From a bacterium (lineage in GTDB: Bacteria > Auribacterota > Auribacteria > Auribacterales > Auribacteraceae): 64,000 nt of DNA. The stretch spans positions 181,361-245,360 of the forward strand of contig JAHDNF010000005.1 in assembly GCA_018435605.1 (NCBI GenBank), written 5' to 3'. The notes under the pieces were generated by a model. It had not been told where the DNA came from. It did not search any database and saw only the letters and a program-made list of their open reading frames with translations. A program made the position numbers and the translations under genes. Positions 12,801 to 17,597 of this stretch are shown here, piece after piece (positions within the stretch are counted from its first letter, which is position 1; every line of letters begins with the position of its first letter).

Positions 12801-15800
12801 TAAAAATAATCCTTCCCGATATGCATTCAGGTCGGCAATTACTTGGTCTATGCTTTGATAGCGTTGATTGAGGCTACTTTGCAGACATTTGTCGACAATC
12901 TTATCTATACCGGGGTAACTGCCTCTCGGGAAAATTTTATCGCGAAGAACTTTGCCGAAACTGTAAATATCGCTTTGAGGAGTAATTATCGAATGTATCA
13001 ACCGCAATACAGGAATTTCTACTTCGGTTATCATCTCCTCGAACGATGTATATTCCCCGTCGGCAAACCGATCGCGCATATCCGGAAGTATCTCGTCGAT
13101 CAACTCGCTATATACCTCTGCGTCGTAGTGATACACGGTAGCTTTGCCTGCGAGCCGTTCGACCTGATCCGTGAAATCATCGAATTCCTGCCATGACAGT
13201 TCAGCGGTTTTATATTGGGGAGTAAGCATTTTCAGCATATCGAGGCATTCGTTGAAAACCTGCATCTCCGGCGACTGGTAATGGGGTGTAGTAGCGATGG
13301 TTACCTTATCCACAGACGGAGCGAAACTGCCCGTTTGCATCGCGCCGCCGAAATCTATTATTCGAACCGGCGAGCCGGTTGTTTTTATCAAAATGTTGCC
13401 CGGTTTAAAATCGTTGAATACAATACCCTTATCATGGATACGCTTAAGCTCGCCAGCCATCTCTATTCCGATTGTAAGATACGCAAGTTCGTAAACGGGT
13501 AACGACGGCAGTGCGACATCAAGAGTGGCGCCTTCATGATACGGTATGGCTATGAACCGGTTTTCGCCCATGGCAAAATTGCCGCAGTCGCCCTGATACA
13601 AATCGCCGTAAACCAATTGAGTGAGAAACGCTTCGTGTAAATGCGTAACCTTGAATTGTTCGAAAAGTTCCGGTGTATCCAGCAATGATTTGACCATTTT
13701 GGCGATATATAGCTTACCGTCTTTTTCCACAAGGTACACCGCTCCGAACCCGCCGCCGTGTACGTATTCTTTAAAAGTAAAACCGCGCAGTGTGCCGCCT
13801 TTTTTGGCTATTGCCAGTTCTATGGTCATCCTTAAAGTACGCGCGTAGTTTCCAAGCTGTTTTGTCATCTGTTCAGCGTAGGTTTTCTGAGTATCGCTTA
13901 GCGATGCGTCGCGGCGTATCGCCGCCAAAACCTGAGTTTCCAGTTTTATGTGCTCGCCTAACCGTGCGTGTGCTCTTTCGAGGTCTTCGAGAGTAGCTCG
14001 GACATCTTGCGGGTCGTAAAACCTGTTCAACTCATGTTTCAATCTGTCGCTCAATTGCCCGAACTCATTTTTAAAATGGTTTGAAACTGCTTCCTGCATA
14101 GCGGACATCACAGGCGATACGCCGTAGACATTGACATCCAGCTCATGTTTCAATAGCTGAAACAGTTCCCGAATTTTTCCGTTAGATAGGTATTCCAGAG
14201 GCAGGTATACACAAACCTTGTCGGCGTGAGGTATCGTAAAAGCGGAAACGCCGTATTTGTCAAGTGTTTCTATGGGAATTAGATACAATTCAAGCTGGCG
14301 CATGTCGCCGGGTATAGGCACGGATATAACCTTATCATAGTCTTTTCGGGAACGGATTTTATCTATTACTGATCCGACTAGTGATTTCATAATCGATAAA
14401 CCGCCGTCGGACTGTGATTCTAAAGATACTTTTGCCAGCAGATTATTGTCAGCATTGTTGCTGGAGTATTCCAGTTCCTGCGCAAATTTATCGTATTGAT
14501 CGTGAAGACTGGGTATCGAGAGTTGTTTGAATGATTGCTCTATTTGTTGAAGTTCTTCCAGCGATTTGGTTTGTTGGGAGGAAAAGAAAAAATCCGCGAC
14601 CGCTTGCGTTTCTTCAGGAACAATCTTTCGGGTTATAGGGTCAAGCGCTGAAATCGTTACGTTAAACATGCTGTCAACAGACGTTAACGATGCAGTAGCC
14701 TTGTATCCTTTTTGTAAGAAAGCGATTTCCGAACGTTCGTTAGTCGATAAGACCACATCAGGAGGCAAAAGCTCTATTCCGAATTTTTCAGAACCGATGG
14801 AAAAAACGGCAAATACCCCTTGTCTGTCCGCCAGCGGTTTATAGTCTACCAAAACAGGCCATTTCGGGATGGCTTGAGTGCCGGTCAATTCGTCAAAAGC
14901 CCTTGAAATACTTTCATTTGTACGGTCGGCCTCTTTGATAAGGCGATACAGGGCAATCCTGATAGACATGTCGGTTATATTATCTTTGTACTGCCTTTGG
15001 ATAAACAAGCCTGTTCCCAGCATGAACGCCAGCTGTCGGGCAACGACAGGCGCTATGGCGTCCTTTCTCGACGGAAGCTCTGAAATCGCCTCGGATATCA
15101 AAGGGGATATGATTGTAGACCATGCGTAATAGATCATAGTTTCCAGCGAAGAAAATACGCCTGACAGATAATCGGTATATTTTACGTCTCGTTCCATCGC
15201 GCTTGACAAAGATAGCGCGGGCGCAAGTAGCGATACTTTGAAACCGTTATCGGCAAACTGGCGGCAAATATCTTTGTGATATCCTCCTATAACCAGTACC
15301 GCTGTGGAATCGGCGGGAATATTCTCGCTGAGCTTTGCGCTGATAGACATATTGCGTTGTTCCACACTGCCGTAAAACGATTCGATAAGCTGTTTTGCCT
15401 GTTCGACCCGGCCGGCAGATCCGTCGGCTATAAACTTTTTGACGAGTGATTTCGCCGAATCGTCGCGGGCAACCAACTCGGTAAAAATGGAATCAGTCGG
15501 CATTGTGTTTATCTGAAAAAAACTCAATTCGCCGGGGCCGAGCGTAAGGGTGCAACCCTTAAACAATCCGATCAAAGCGTTGCGGAATTCAAACAGGCCG
15601 GAAGGGTAACCGCCTGAAAGATATATCGACTTATATGCTTCCAGAATGCTTACGTACAGCTCGGTAGCAGGTATGTTTTCAATATAAGCAAGATGCGACT
15701 TGTATTCAGCCGCCGCTTGCAGAATTCTGGCGTCGATATCATCTCGGTGCGTTTCCAGAAGATTGCAGGCGGCAGATACCGCCTGATATTGCCCCGAACC

Positions 15801-16688
15801 GCTGAGCAGTTGTTTTTTTATGGAGCCTATTTGCGTGTTTAACTGAGGCTGATCGGAATATTTGTCCTGTAATCCGGATAATACCCTGATAAGACTGACA
15901 ACAGATGACGAACCGTATCTGGAAATATACAGAAATCTCGATAAAACAGGATATCTATCCACCGTATTCCCGCATGTTTCGCTCATCGCGGTAACGAACG
16001 GCATAATGTCAGTGCCGTTTAGCACGGTATCCATGTATTGGGCGTCAAGTTGCAAAAAATCAGCATTAAGGTTCTCTCTGACAAGAGCGGTGTACCGGCT
16101 GAGCAATTGCTCTATTGTGCTTTCCACATTAAGTTGTTTTAGCCTGCGCAATACAGCCAGATTATCCCTGTAATCCTCTGATTTTTCCGCACCGTACAAG
16201 GGAACAGGGTTTTTGCGGGTCATGTAATAGTATTCCGCGCCTGTAATAAAACCGTTTTTTAATAAAAAATCCCCTGTAGTTCTGGTAATTTCGGCATCGT
16301 CGAAAACAGAAAAATACTCGTCGGTACGCAGTTCGCCTGAAGCGCCTTCAAGGTATATCGCCTGAAGAACGGCGTGATCGGTTAAATGGTCGAGTATACG
16401 GGCAATATTGTATTGGGCGGAAAGATTTTCATGGGCGTCTATGATGACCAGCAGTTCACGGGTAGCGTCTGTATTTTCATATCCGTATTTTTCGATACAC
16501 GTGCCCAGTTCTTTCGGCATGCCGAACGGCGTTCGATTACATACGGAATTCTCTTGGGATGTATCGGAAAGCGTTAAAGCAGAGTTATTAGCTGAGCGCG
16601 CATGCGGCGCGGGAACAATCAATGTCCAGCACAGAAAAATAGCCGCCAAACGCCGCATAGGCGTTGTGTTTTTAAGTCTTATAAACAT
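1..16688 (-). CDS. Giant secreted-type multi-kinase / metallopeptidase-like protein (3' end outside window)
   Basis: One frame runs open from an ATG at 16688 to the window edge (5,562 codons, no stop seen in the stretches translated). The start has an AGG-type ribosome site and an extended -10 promoter about 55 bp upstream. Residues 1-33 look like a signal peptide (two Arg, a hydrophobic core, then ARSA). Residues ~45-470 resemble the Tiki/ChaN/TraB fold: an IIDAHEN motif, a LEG motif and a distal GGYH motif. Seven kinase-fold domains follow, with catalytic-loop positions at residues 1093, 1696, 2293, 2911, 3524, 4164 and 4789. Each is preceded by a module with an LKHELDE-like motif. Residues ~5120-5200 carry HExxHxxGxxH, and HEAT-like repeats begin near residue 5270. 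A secreted protein with ATP-dependent kinases would be odd, so location and activity are unresolved. Substrates are unknown. Confidence 0.85.
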   Translation of the reverse strand, partial: MFIRLKNTTPMRRLAAIFLCWTLIVPAPHARSANNSALTLSDTSQENSVCNRTPFGMPKELGTCIEKYGYENTDATRELLVIIDAHENLSAQYNIARILDHLTDHAVLQAIYLEGASGELRTDEYFSVFDDAEITRTTGDFLLKNGFITGAEYYYMTRKNPVPLYGAEKSEDYRDNLAVLRRLKQLNVESTIEQLLSRYTALVRENLNADFLQLDAQYMDTVLNGTDIMPFVTAMSETCGNTVDRYPVLSRFLYISRYGSSSVVSLIRVLSGLQDKYSDQPQLNTQIGSIKKQLLSGSGQYQAVSAACNLLETHRDDIDARILQAAAEYKSHLAYIENIPATELYVSILEAYKSIYLSGGYPSGLFEFRNALIGLFKGCTLTLGPGELSFFQINTMPTDSIFTELVARDDSAKSLVKKFIADGSAGRVEQAKQLIESFYGSVEQRNMSISAKLSENIPADSTAVLVIGGYHKDICRQFADNGFKVSLLAPALSLSSAMERDVKYTDYLSGVFSSLETMIYYAWSTIISPLISEAISELPSRKDAIAPVVARQLAFMLGTGLFIQRQYKDNITDMSIRIALYRLIKEADRTNESISRAFDELTGTQAIPKWPVLVDYKPLADRQGVFAVFSIGSEKFGIELLPPDVVLSTNERSEIAFLQKGYKATASLTSVDSMFNVTISALDPITRKIVPEETQAVADFFFSSQQTKSLEELQQIEQSFKQLSIPSLHDQYDKFAQELEYSSNNADNNLLAKVSLESQSDGGLSIMKSLVGSVIDKIRSRKDYDKVISVPIPGDMRQLELYLIPIETLDKYGVSAFTIPHADKVCVYLPLEYLSNGKIRELFQLLKHELDVNVYGVSPVMSAMQEAVSNHFKNEFGQLSDRLKHELNRFYDPQDVRATLEDLERAHARLGEHIKLETQVLAAIRRDASLSDTQKTYAEQMTKQLGNYARTLRMTIELAIAKKGGTLRGFTFKEYVHGGGFGAVYLVEKDGKLYIAKMVKSLLDTPELFEQFKVTHLHEAFLTQLVYGDLYQGDCGNFAMGENRFIAIPYHEGATLDVALPSLPVYELAYLTIGIEMAGELKRIHDKGIVFNDFKPGNILIKTTGSPVRIIDFGGAMQTGSFAPSVDKVTIATTPHYQSPEMQVFNECLDMLKMLTPQYKTAELSWQEFDDFTDQVERLAGKATVYHYDAEVYSELIDEILPDMRDRFADGEYTSFEEMITEVEIPVLRLIHSIITPQSDIYSFGKVLRDKIFPRGSYPGIDKIVDKCLQSSLNQRYQSIDQVIADLNAYREGLFLKGSTAAHWIATPVPYMENRLAERTVSWEKYPFLSNNLNLVSTLAQSLEQSQPETKKMLAGVFNDPSFDGGIPVFISILKQIEDQLTDKNQERLTINIPEFANPLHIYLVSYKALSDIGVNAVTVPYSDRLELFLPAELFSSESGSVFFQLLKHEIDEAVLGYPHTVAVLLESILNTSNPSVAGMLSDRIDFEFSQRLKDAQSEGGLPVLYKLGKYFRNLISNEQAVIEEIKADNQLTQAQRDLALQLSAEITQLARMYGVKTDQVIAGNNGTLHGFTVIKSIGRGFSGEVFLAEKDGRKWAVKLLDVQDSDTPAVFLRKMRSLTGEKQVFNDVYNTAYSGYTGSFEKGENQFLAMPFIEASSLANANIPLFMDEEKLVEIAMNIVKACEHIEKQGFVHNDITPHNIYLDMETGFVKILDFGASVKPGVPLPGYVTVNSQFAPPELFDLFSSISHIRVSLQLMRSVISGTVTEQTVATMKDLLEKGFEDARTKSVYNQIIDIIMPQIEEDIGKYADAEQLIDRFETLTNEHIFSVINTGRDIYSVGIILDVYLFNRLSSTPLQRILDKAKSPDRYRRYSTFSEFYRDLASHHNRLKRENVWTIHWIGDATPTAAQARNAVASWNSHPITKDFGTHTSAVKEQIVRNYDAIAGSVQNTISPFDSSYDGGIARFIHILDSIAQGIDEHDGSQPYIEFYVHAMPEPLRLYLVDQENLHAMGVSALTVRQADATEMYLPGSLLTFANRHIFYQILKHEIDESIYFEPHSLAVLLESLLNLNDRTIGVPGDRVVFEFNQRLNYAVSQRDISHLHSLLDYFTGLIENEQTAIEEIYADTRLTSVQQEYSADLARNISNLARLFAMKTEHAIAQKNGVLRGFAFNKMLASNARSSVYLAQKDGKNWAVTMYNIADGIDASEFFSTIRNHPDPRSTALKFYDVYTGQTGEFINGRQPLLAIPYKDTTSIMENKLSFSSDEKTALDIAISIVEEFMKLEHEGIVHHHITPSDIFINKDDLSVQIVDFSLALPAQYIPSDILDTHISIDDDYRHYAAPEIKKVLGSQTVMRTILKAADTAFTGTIDDTFINTVKAAVGVTLREEEAKGVLAVLIPQLQMVKDKKMSSSDEVLDIVKHALASHYYGLIAHKADIYALGTVLKNDIFWRNISTGLLNILDKATALNPDDRYDGFASLRQALLDYRNSRYPQPVVLSSAQPQTPADISIASAQFVTDSMAIVTQSMHDTIDSWEKAQFDPKMATLIAGIRNNLRERISTHSAILKSIFSSDKTTDAGYSQFQEVLLELQTALENLKQPEQTITLNGLSAQRPLILHLAYSRDLDKLNTAMAVIPQPEKVEAYMPFGAINENSIATLLQQLKFIVDTQYTGIPEILSVISESLLNTNRSLTPGTISDRIEREFTRRMMTAVDAKSIDSLYELHAYLGRFIERLDQTISLLDTHPELKPDQKDLAKKMAVSISKQAAFNRAEVEYHIADIGGTLRGFEFIKKIGKGEFSSVYLARKDDSLWAVKMLKRAYSSKIAGQYLNVFQPAFELEQRITGIVYNDLYEGYTGRFDLGENAFIAMPYNEGNTLENIELPKKLPQRLETAIAVVEPFMRVEQSGTMFNDVKPSNVFINLNDGSARVIDFGCASNPRVQPASLHAVIVGTEAPYASPELLRFSRYINELRKDIDAIAATNRDTFISETVSALTTKIEEISAYSHNRETFDTLTKIVIPEALRKYEDRTTATPAQMASEIEAYVVPAMFSLIDTRSDIYSVGILLATGLLKDSQSPQIEAILARASEKDPSKRYLNFSQLLADLKDAYATVKESESRFSFLPSSLRKFFTAHFVGGSKDYSAPQLAEAVNSFATMPWKTHPAIDNIFLDNLRNYRSLMEQNLDMWRSWLSETIYDHDPAADAGLGAFLQTLNVLEQAFLEQKEHSDTLIINVPDQSKPIHLKLVDRNELDALATNGITVVTGDHIEIFLPYEHGDPILFTILKHELDEFVYGTPHTLAVMQESILDSRGENTIGKASSRIIDDFYRMFKHAKDSRSLTALYDVRSYFTGLIESQDSVIDEITANPNLTDTQKHYAQLLATDISEYARRFSMVTENEIAGQNGTLRGFSFRTQISEGNFGSVYLAQKDGLQYVVKLPKIEFTTPVAFSGFRREEQITDTAYNDVILDQGDTQKGHIPMLVIPYTQGSVISYRDRISMSEQAVLELSMAFIGALGNTERKGIIHNDIKPENVLFNFDRQSARLLDFGCAVSDAHRPARLSDCIVGLSSSYSSPECTVFTQMADTFKQYFKLLPKIDLDNLNTLWFAGIEKTARDCMAYTHNPQTVSVIVDTVIPDLKSMALAGQISSPIRVGELLEPYIIELLYSIIDHRSDVYAAGNMLKHNMFPVNVTSRLYDILVKATAQDSNQRYASFADMYADLRNYYSEKFKAQTTQPAQKRPADDIDSITAHWVAQQRPMTADILARVDKWVSHPIPNSLTDHITAFEQKMQVEYEEHTNRIRKTLRPSDPQFDGNLRAFVDVLKNIRFIMQMTPPKDNVLRLYVPGYDTPVNIHLVGYEQLDSLAVNALSVKKDGALNIYLPAQLTLDKNILLFFQLLKHELDEGVFGMSHTSAVLLESLLNDISDNRPGRKSDRVVYDIARRMESAFKEGSLEKLYELQTYFESLITREQQVISEIKANTALDDAQKSCAISLAGEISQTARFMGPVAEVLIAQLGGVIRGFTFDSRLGTGTWGTVYLAVKQDGSKWAVKLMNMSMDIDVHAENLADRIYAASVSPMLSGYMLRSRIRMHNNDAQSIAAVYNDSFVEPKENFDSGKNQFLAVPFKDGKVLSTILNELPDNPLERVDMAIAITEELTRLNRAGIIHNDIKPGNIFIGEDGSCRIIDFGTTINPYALPVRVKDLQIASTYAYTSPELIEYQQAVNGIQMMMEFIDSPQKSIPLYVFDNIKAILHRVLRRSLNSEAFGELVLDLIPAITSPASGVARYDECTITPEQIESLNNLLVKHLYTLVDTRSDIYSLGIIFNEYLFANFKPAPVQAIIDKTIAPDRDNRYRSFSQISADLWEYRTELAQSQTTAIELEMLRSQKWFAKTALSSTEAIDGIMQTWEYQVFSADHSQRVAEFADRLENRLPAIRREVATTLKSAGTWDKQRDAGIARFIKNLRSFSHALSELRLPQQFVDITVEDQRIAVGIHLVSQQNLQALGTNKITLVSDDRVDIYLSKNDFYGQPDVFFQNLKHELDVSVYGVSQKIAAVTDSLLNNSDQPYSLASMQIGSISSSLRHRFMMQVEESIKAKSIDEIYKIAEDFRSVIESEENFLSMLEADPSLTAEQKNAIRRLSENIVKEATFFAILTDQIIAERGGTLHGFKIIGAIDETPFHSRYLAEYGNTNWVITLLNAARLGSRSKLDAGIAMLQSEARIHRLAGDVLYSGTTGIFAHGENAFFAVAHKPLRSISDTLSTIPDDGLETRLDLALAVAKKLIEIEEKGIITNSISPRNIQISSDFTYVRLSDLSAAIRSQEPAETINHYASAANENYISPQMMSIQQLANSVIRAYEIIEKMNLTDLSDEDIIQLVRETLSSTLKDHPDRAITEDIIENIASLLETVPEMGEQLAGDKLTRHIDDAVNIYLAFIADRRSDIYSFGKILLNDIFFGQITDELLAIARKAANDNPAQRYTSFTDLYNALADYKNSLNPVTAFPDQALKVSSGNVAFGTICEVDDTRHAGLNELIKLQFRTDIKPIADLALLSAVIDSLKSWDYTALAANPQAGRVLDELRITAQDQWQSFIDRIANMAAHTDIYKLPADDYLLWVNQRFAAAHYGRFDNKNNIYLTEGFINLLSKEEQAQVVLHELLHLAGLNHPQADIIQQAHPHSASALDSVYNLVYFIANVELEEKIASVDQSEFQRFIDIFIPAVKQAMDAKKIFDEDIFDRLLSEHKFTPDFSKRITPVVTDLLAKYAQTGELPDPSNMRITDRQIELLIDQLDSTTLFVRMKAVDTLVAIGRPAVRQLIATLKTSDPQVKERILYILGLTGDPVAMHAAVVNMEDKSVAVQASACQAVINLSTKAHAPMLMSLIGSTQNDTVLLTALRALKKIAVYPSIDSPYYYLHQNREIRETAGEILRIQGINHAAEIDSAGNTWELIYNLGKLVDTPQFESALSELRAQGNKITPFLQTAVGFKDHPSVVRWSAILLGELGDRQAVRPLLELSRTAPQTIRNRAMELLQNPIYSEALLDVVSGENTEDSAMCAKILGMTKYAPAFEQL
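1100..1400 (-). other. Metallopeptidase-like domain with HExxHxxGxxH
   Basis: HELLHLAGLNH is encoded at 1215-1247 (H5148, E5149, H5152, G5155, H5158). Directly before it is NIYLTEGFINLLSKEEQAQ, which resembles the strand-helix entry of M48-type and minigluzincin peptidases. The three His and the Glu are those of a zinc site with a catalytic Glu. No other catalytic features could be checked, so peptidase activity is an inference. Confidence 0.6.
1725..2710 (-). other. Kinase domain G (pseudokinase)
   Basis: The frame and C-lobe signature (SDIYSFG, AQRYTSF) match the other copies, but the active site is lost. The glycine loop is DETPFHSR, the ATP lysine is Thr (WVIT), the catalytic loop is TNSISPRN (Asp to Ser, residue 4789) and DFG is DLS. 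It is the last kinase-fold domain, directly before the metallopeptidase-like domain. Confidence 0.8.
3605..4660 (-). other. Kinase domain F (motifs intact)
   Basis: Glycine loop GTGTWGTVY, WAVK lysine, catalytic loop HNDIKPGN (D4164), DFG, SDIYSLG helix F and NRYRSF. The stretch between the glycine loop and the catalytic loop is longer than in the other copies. Confidence 0.82.
5525..6480 (-). other. Kinase domain E (motifs intact)
   Basis: Glycine loop SEGNFGSVY, YVVK lysine, catalytic loop HNDIKPEN (D3524), DFG, SDVYAAG helix F and NQRYASF C-lobe motif. All residues needed for catalysis are present. Confidence 0.82.
7365..8340 (-). other. Kinase domain D (motifs intact)
   Basis: Complete catalytic set: glycine loop GKGEFSSVY, WAVK lysine, catalytic loop FNDVKPSN (D2911), DFG, SDIYSVG helix F and KRYLNF in the C-lobe. 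Together with domains E and F it is the most canonical kinase copy in the protein. Confidence 0.82.
9220..10190 (-). other. Kinase domain C (pseudokinase)
   Basis: The fold is recognisable from RGFAFNKM, SVYLAQKDGKNWAV and ADIYALG. All key residues are altered: the glycine loop is ASNARSSV, the ATP lysine is Thr (WAVT), the catalytic Asp is His (HHHITPSD, residue 2293), the loop Asn is Asp and DFG is DFS. Phosphotransfer is not expected. A scaffold or allosteric role is the usual inference. Confidence 0.8.
11030..11985 (-). other. Kinase domain B (catalytic-loop Lys replaced by Thr)
   Basis: Glycine loop GRGFSGEVF, WAVK lysine and DFG are present. The catalytic loop reads HNDITPHN: the Asp (residue 1696) and Asn are kept, but the usual Lys is Thr. 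Activity is uncertain. A DIYSVG helix-F motif and an RRYSTF C-lobe motif complete the fold. Confidence 0.75.
12820..13800 (-). other. Kinase domain A (motifs intact)
   Basis: The glycine-rich loop reads GGGFGAVY, followed by IAKM at the ATP-anchoring lysine position. The catalytic loop is FNDFKPGN (D1093, Lys and Asn present) and the metal-binding motif is DFG. An SDIYSFG segment matches helix F and an RYQSIDQV segment matches the C-terminal helices. The catalytic residues are all in place, so this copy could be active. Confidence 0.8.
15280..16560 (-). other. N-terminal Tiki/ChaN-like domain of the giant protein
   Basis: This domain opens with LLVIIDAHEN, continues to IYLEGASGE about 30 residues later, and ends near VLVIGGYHKD at residue ~467. 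The same order (EDAHC, FVEGCYGE, VVLGGFH) appears at the N-terminus of the 2,239-residue protein at 27863-34582, so the two giant proteins share it. The acidic/His motifs, the LEG strand and the late GG-aromatic-H motif fit the ChaN/EreA/TraB/Tiki superfamily. Members of that superfamily include haem-binding and metal-dependent hydrolytic proteins. Family membership is inferred from motif order only. Confidence 0.5.
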
Positions 16689-16735
16689 GATATATATCCT
16701 GTATTAAAATAGCTCTTTTTAAAATCGTATTTTCA

Positions 16736-16752
16736 ATGAGAATATTATATCA
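16736..16752 (-). promoter_or_regulatory. Extended -10 promoter for the giant gene
   Basis: On the minus strand the sequence reads TGATATAAT, an exact TATAAT with the extended TGn element. No good -35 is seen at the usual distance. Transcription would start near 16737 and leave a leader of about 50 nt. This suggests the giant gene can be transcribed separately from the response regulator upstream. Confidence 0.5.
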
Positions 16753-16848
16753 TATTTTTTAGAAACAGGTTAGCAGGAAACATGGCTTTAGTTGCAAAAC
16801 ACTCTGGAAGTCAAATTATTTCGCGATAAGTAAGAGAAATTTCAATAA

Positions 16849-17283
16849 TTAATTCAGTTCTGGCGACGGCATGGAGTTAATAAATCGGCTCAGTTGTTTT
16901 ATTGTGCTCACAAACGATTCGTAATCCATAGGTTTTGTCATGTAGCTGGAACATCCCAATGTGTGGCAACGTTGTTTTTCGCGCGGGTCGTCGGCTGTAG
17001 TAAGAATAATCACCGGTAAAGATTGAAGACGTTCGTGACAGCGTATACGCTTGAGGACTTCTATGCCGTCTATTTTTGGCATGCGGATATCCAATAAAAG
17101 GACAAATGACTTGTGGACATGCTCAATTTCCTTTTCGGCAATAGAATATAGGTATTCCAGCAACTGTTCGCCGTCGAAGAAATGCATGATCGGATTGGTA
17201 ACGCCGGCTTTTACAAGATTACGTTTTATGAGGTATGCGTGGCCCTCATCATCTTCGGCAATTAAAATGGTGACGTCATTCAT
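16849..17283 (-). CDS. Stand-alone response regulator receiver protein
   Basis: A 144-residue single receiver domain. The N-terminal acidic pocket is AEDDE, the phospho-acceptor Asp lies in LLLDIRMPKIDG, the Thr is in ILTTADD, and the conserved Lys is in TKPMD. There is no output domain. The pattern fits the Rcp1/CheY-like group of single-domain regulators that receive phosphate from a histidine kinase. I chose the ATG at 17283 because GGGGGAG lies just upstream; an in-frame start further upstream would add 18 residues without a ribosome site. It is on the same strand and 160 bp upstream of the giant multi-kinase gene. Whether the two are functionally linked cannot be read from the sequence. 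Confidence 0.9.
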   Translation of the reverse strand: MNDVTILIAEDDEGHAYLIKRNLVKAGVTNPIMHFFDGEQLLEYLYSIAEKEIEHVHKSFVLLLDIRMPKIDGIEVLKRIRCHERLQSLPVIILTTADDPREKQRCHTLGCSSYMTKPMDYESFVSTIKQLSRFINSMPSPELN

Positions 17284-17597
17284 TATAACTCCCCCTATTT
17301 TTTGACGCATAATACCATTGATTGTTAGATATTTCAATAAATTATTGATTTTTTTGTATAGATTTGCATAAGAAAAAATATTGTTTGATGAAAATTCATA
17401 ACATAAAGGTAATTATGACCTTAGTTGATTTTGAAAGATATCATTATATTTTATATTGGGTTGATGAAGCAAATTCAAATTCCGGCGCGAAAGATCGGAA
17501 TATTATGCTTTTCTTGAGAGGCACATATTGGTAATATTTATGGAAATATGGTATTTATAAAAGAAGTCCGCCTGTACATCTAACATGAAGGACGGCG

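Noticed and set aside
328..16707. Many open frames of 60-160 codons on both strands across the first 16.7 kb, for example 4759-5130 and 7594-8082 on the plus strand.
   Set aside because: They are antisense or out of frame to the continuous giant minus-strand frame, lack ribosome sites and show no domain features.
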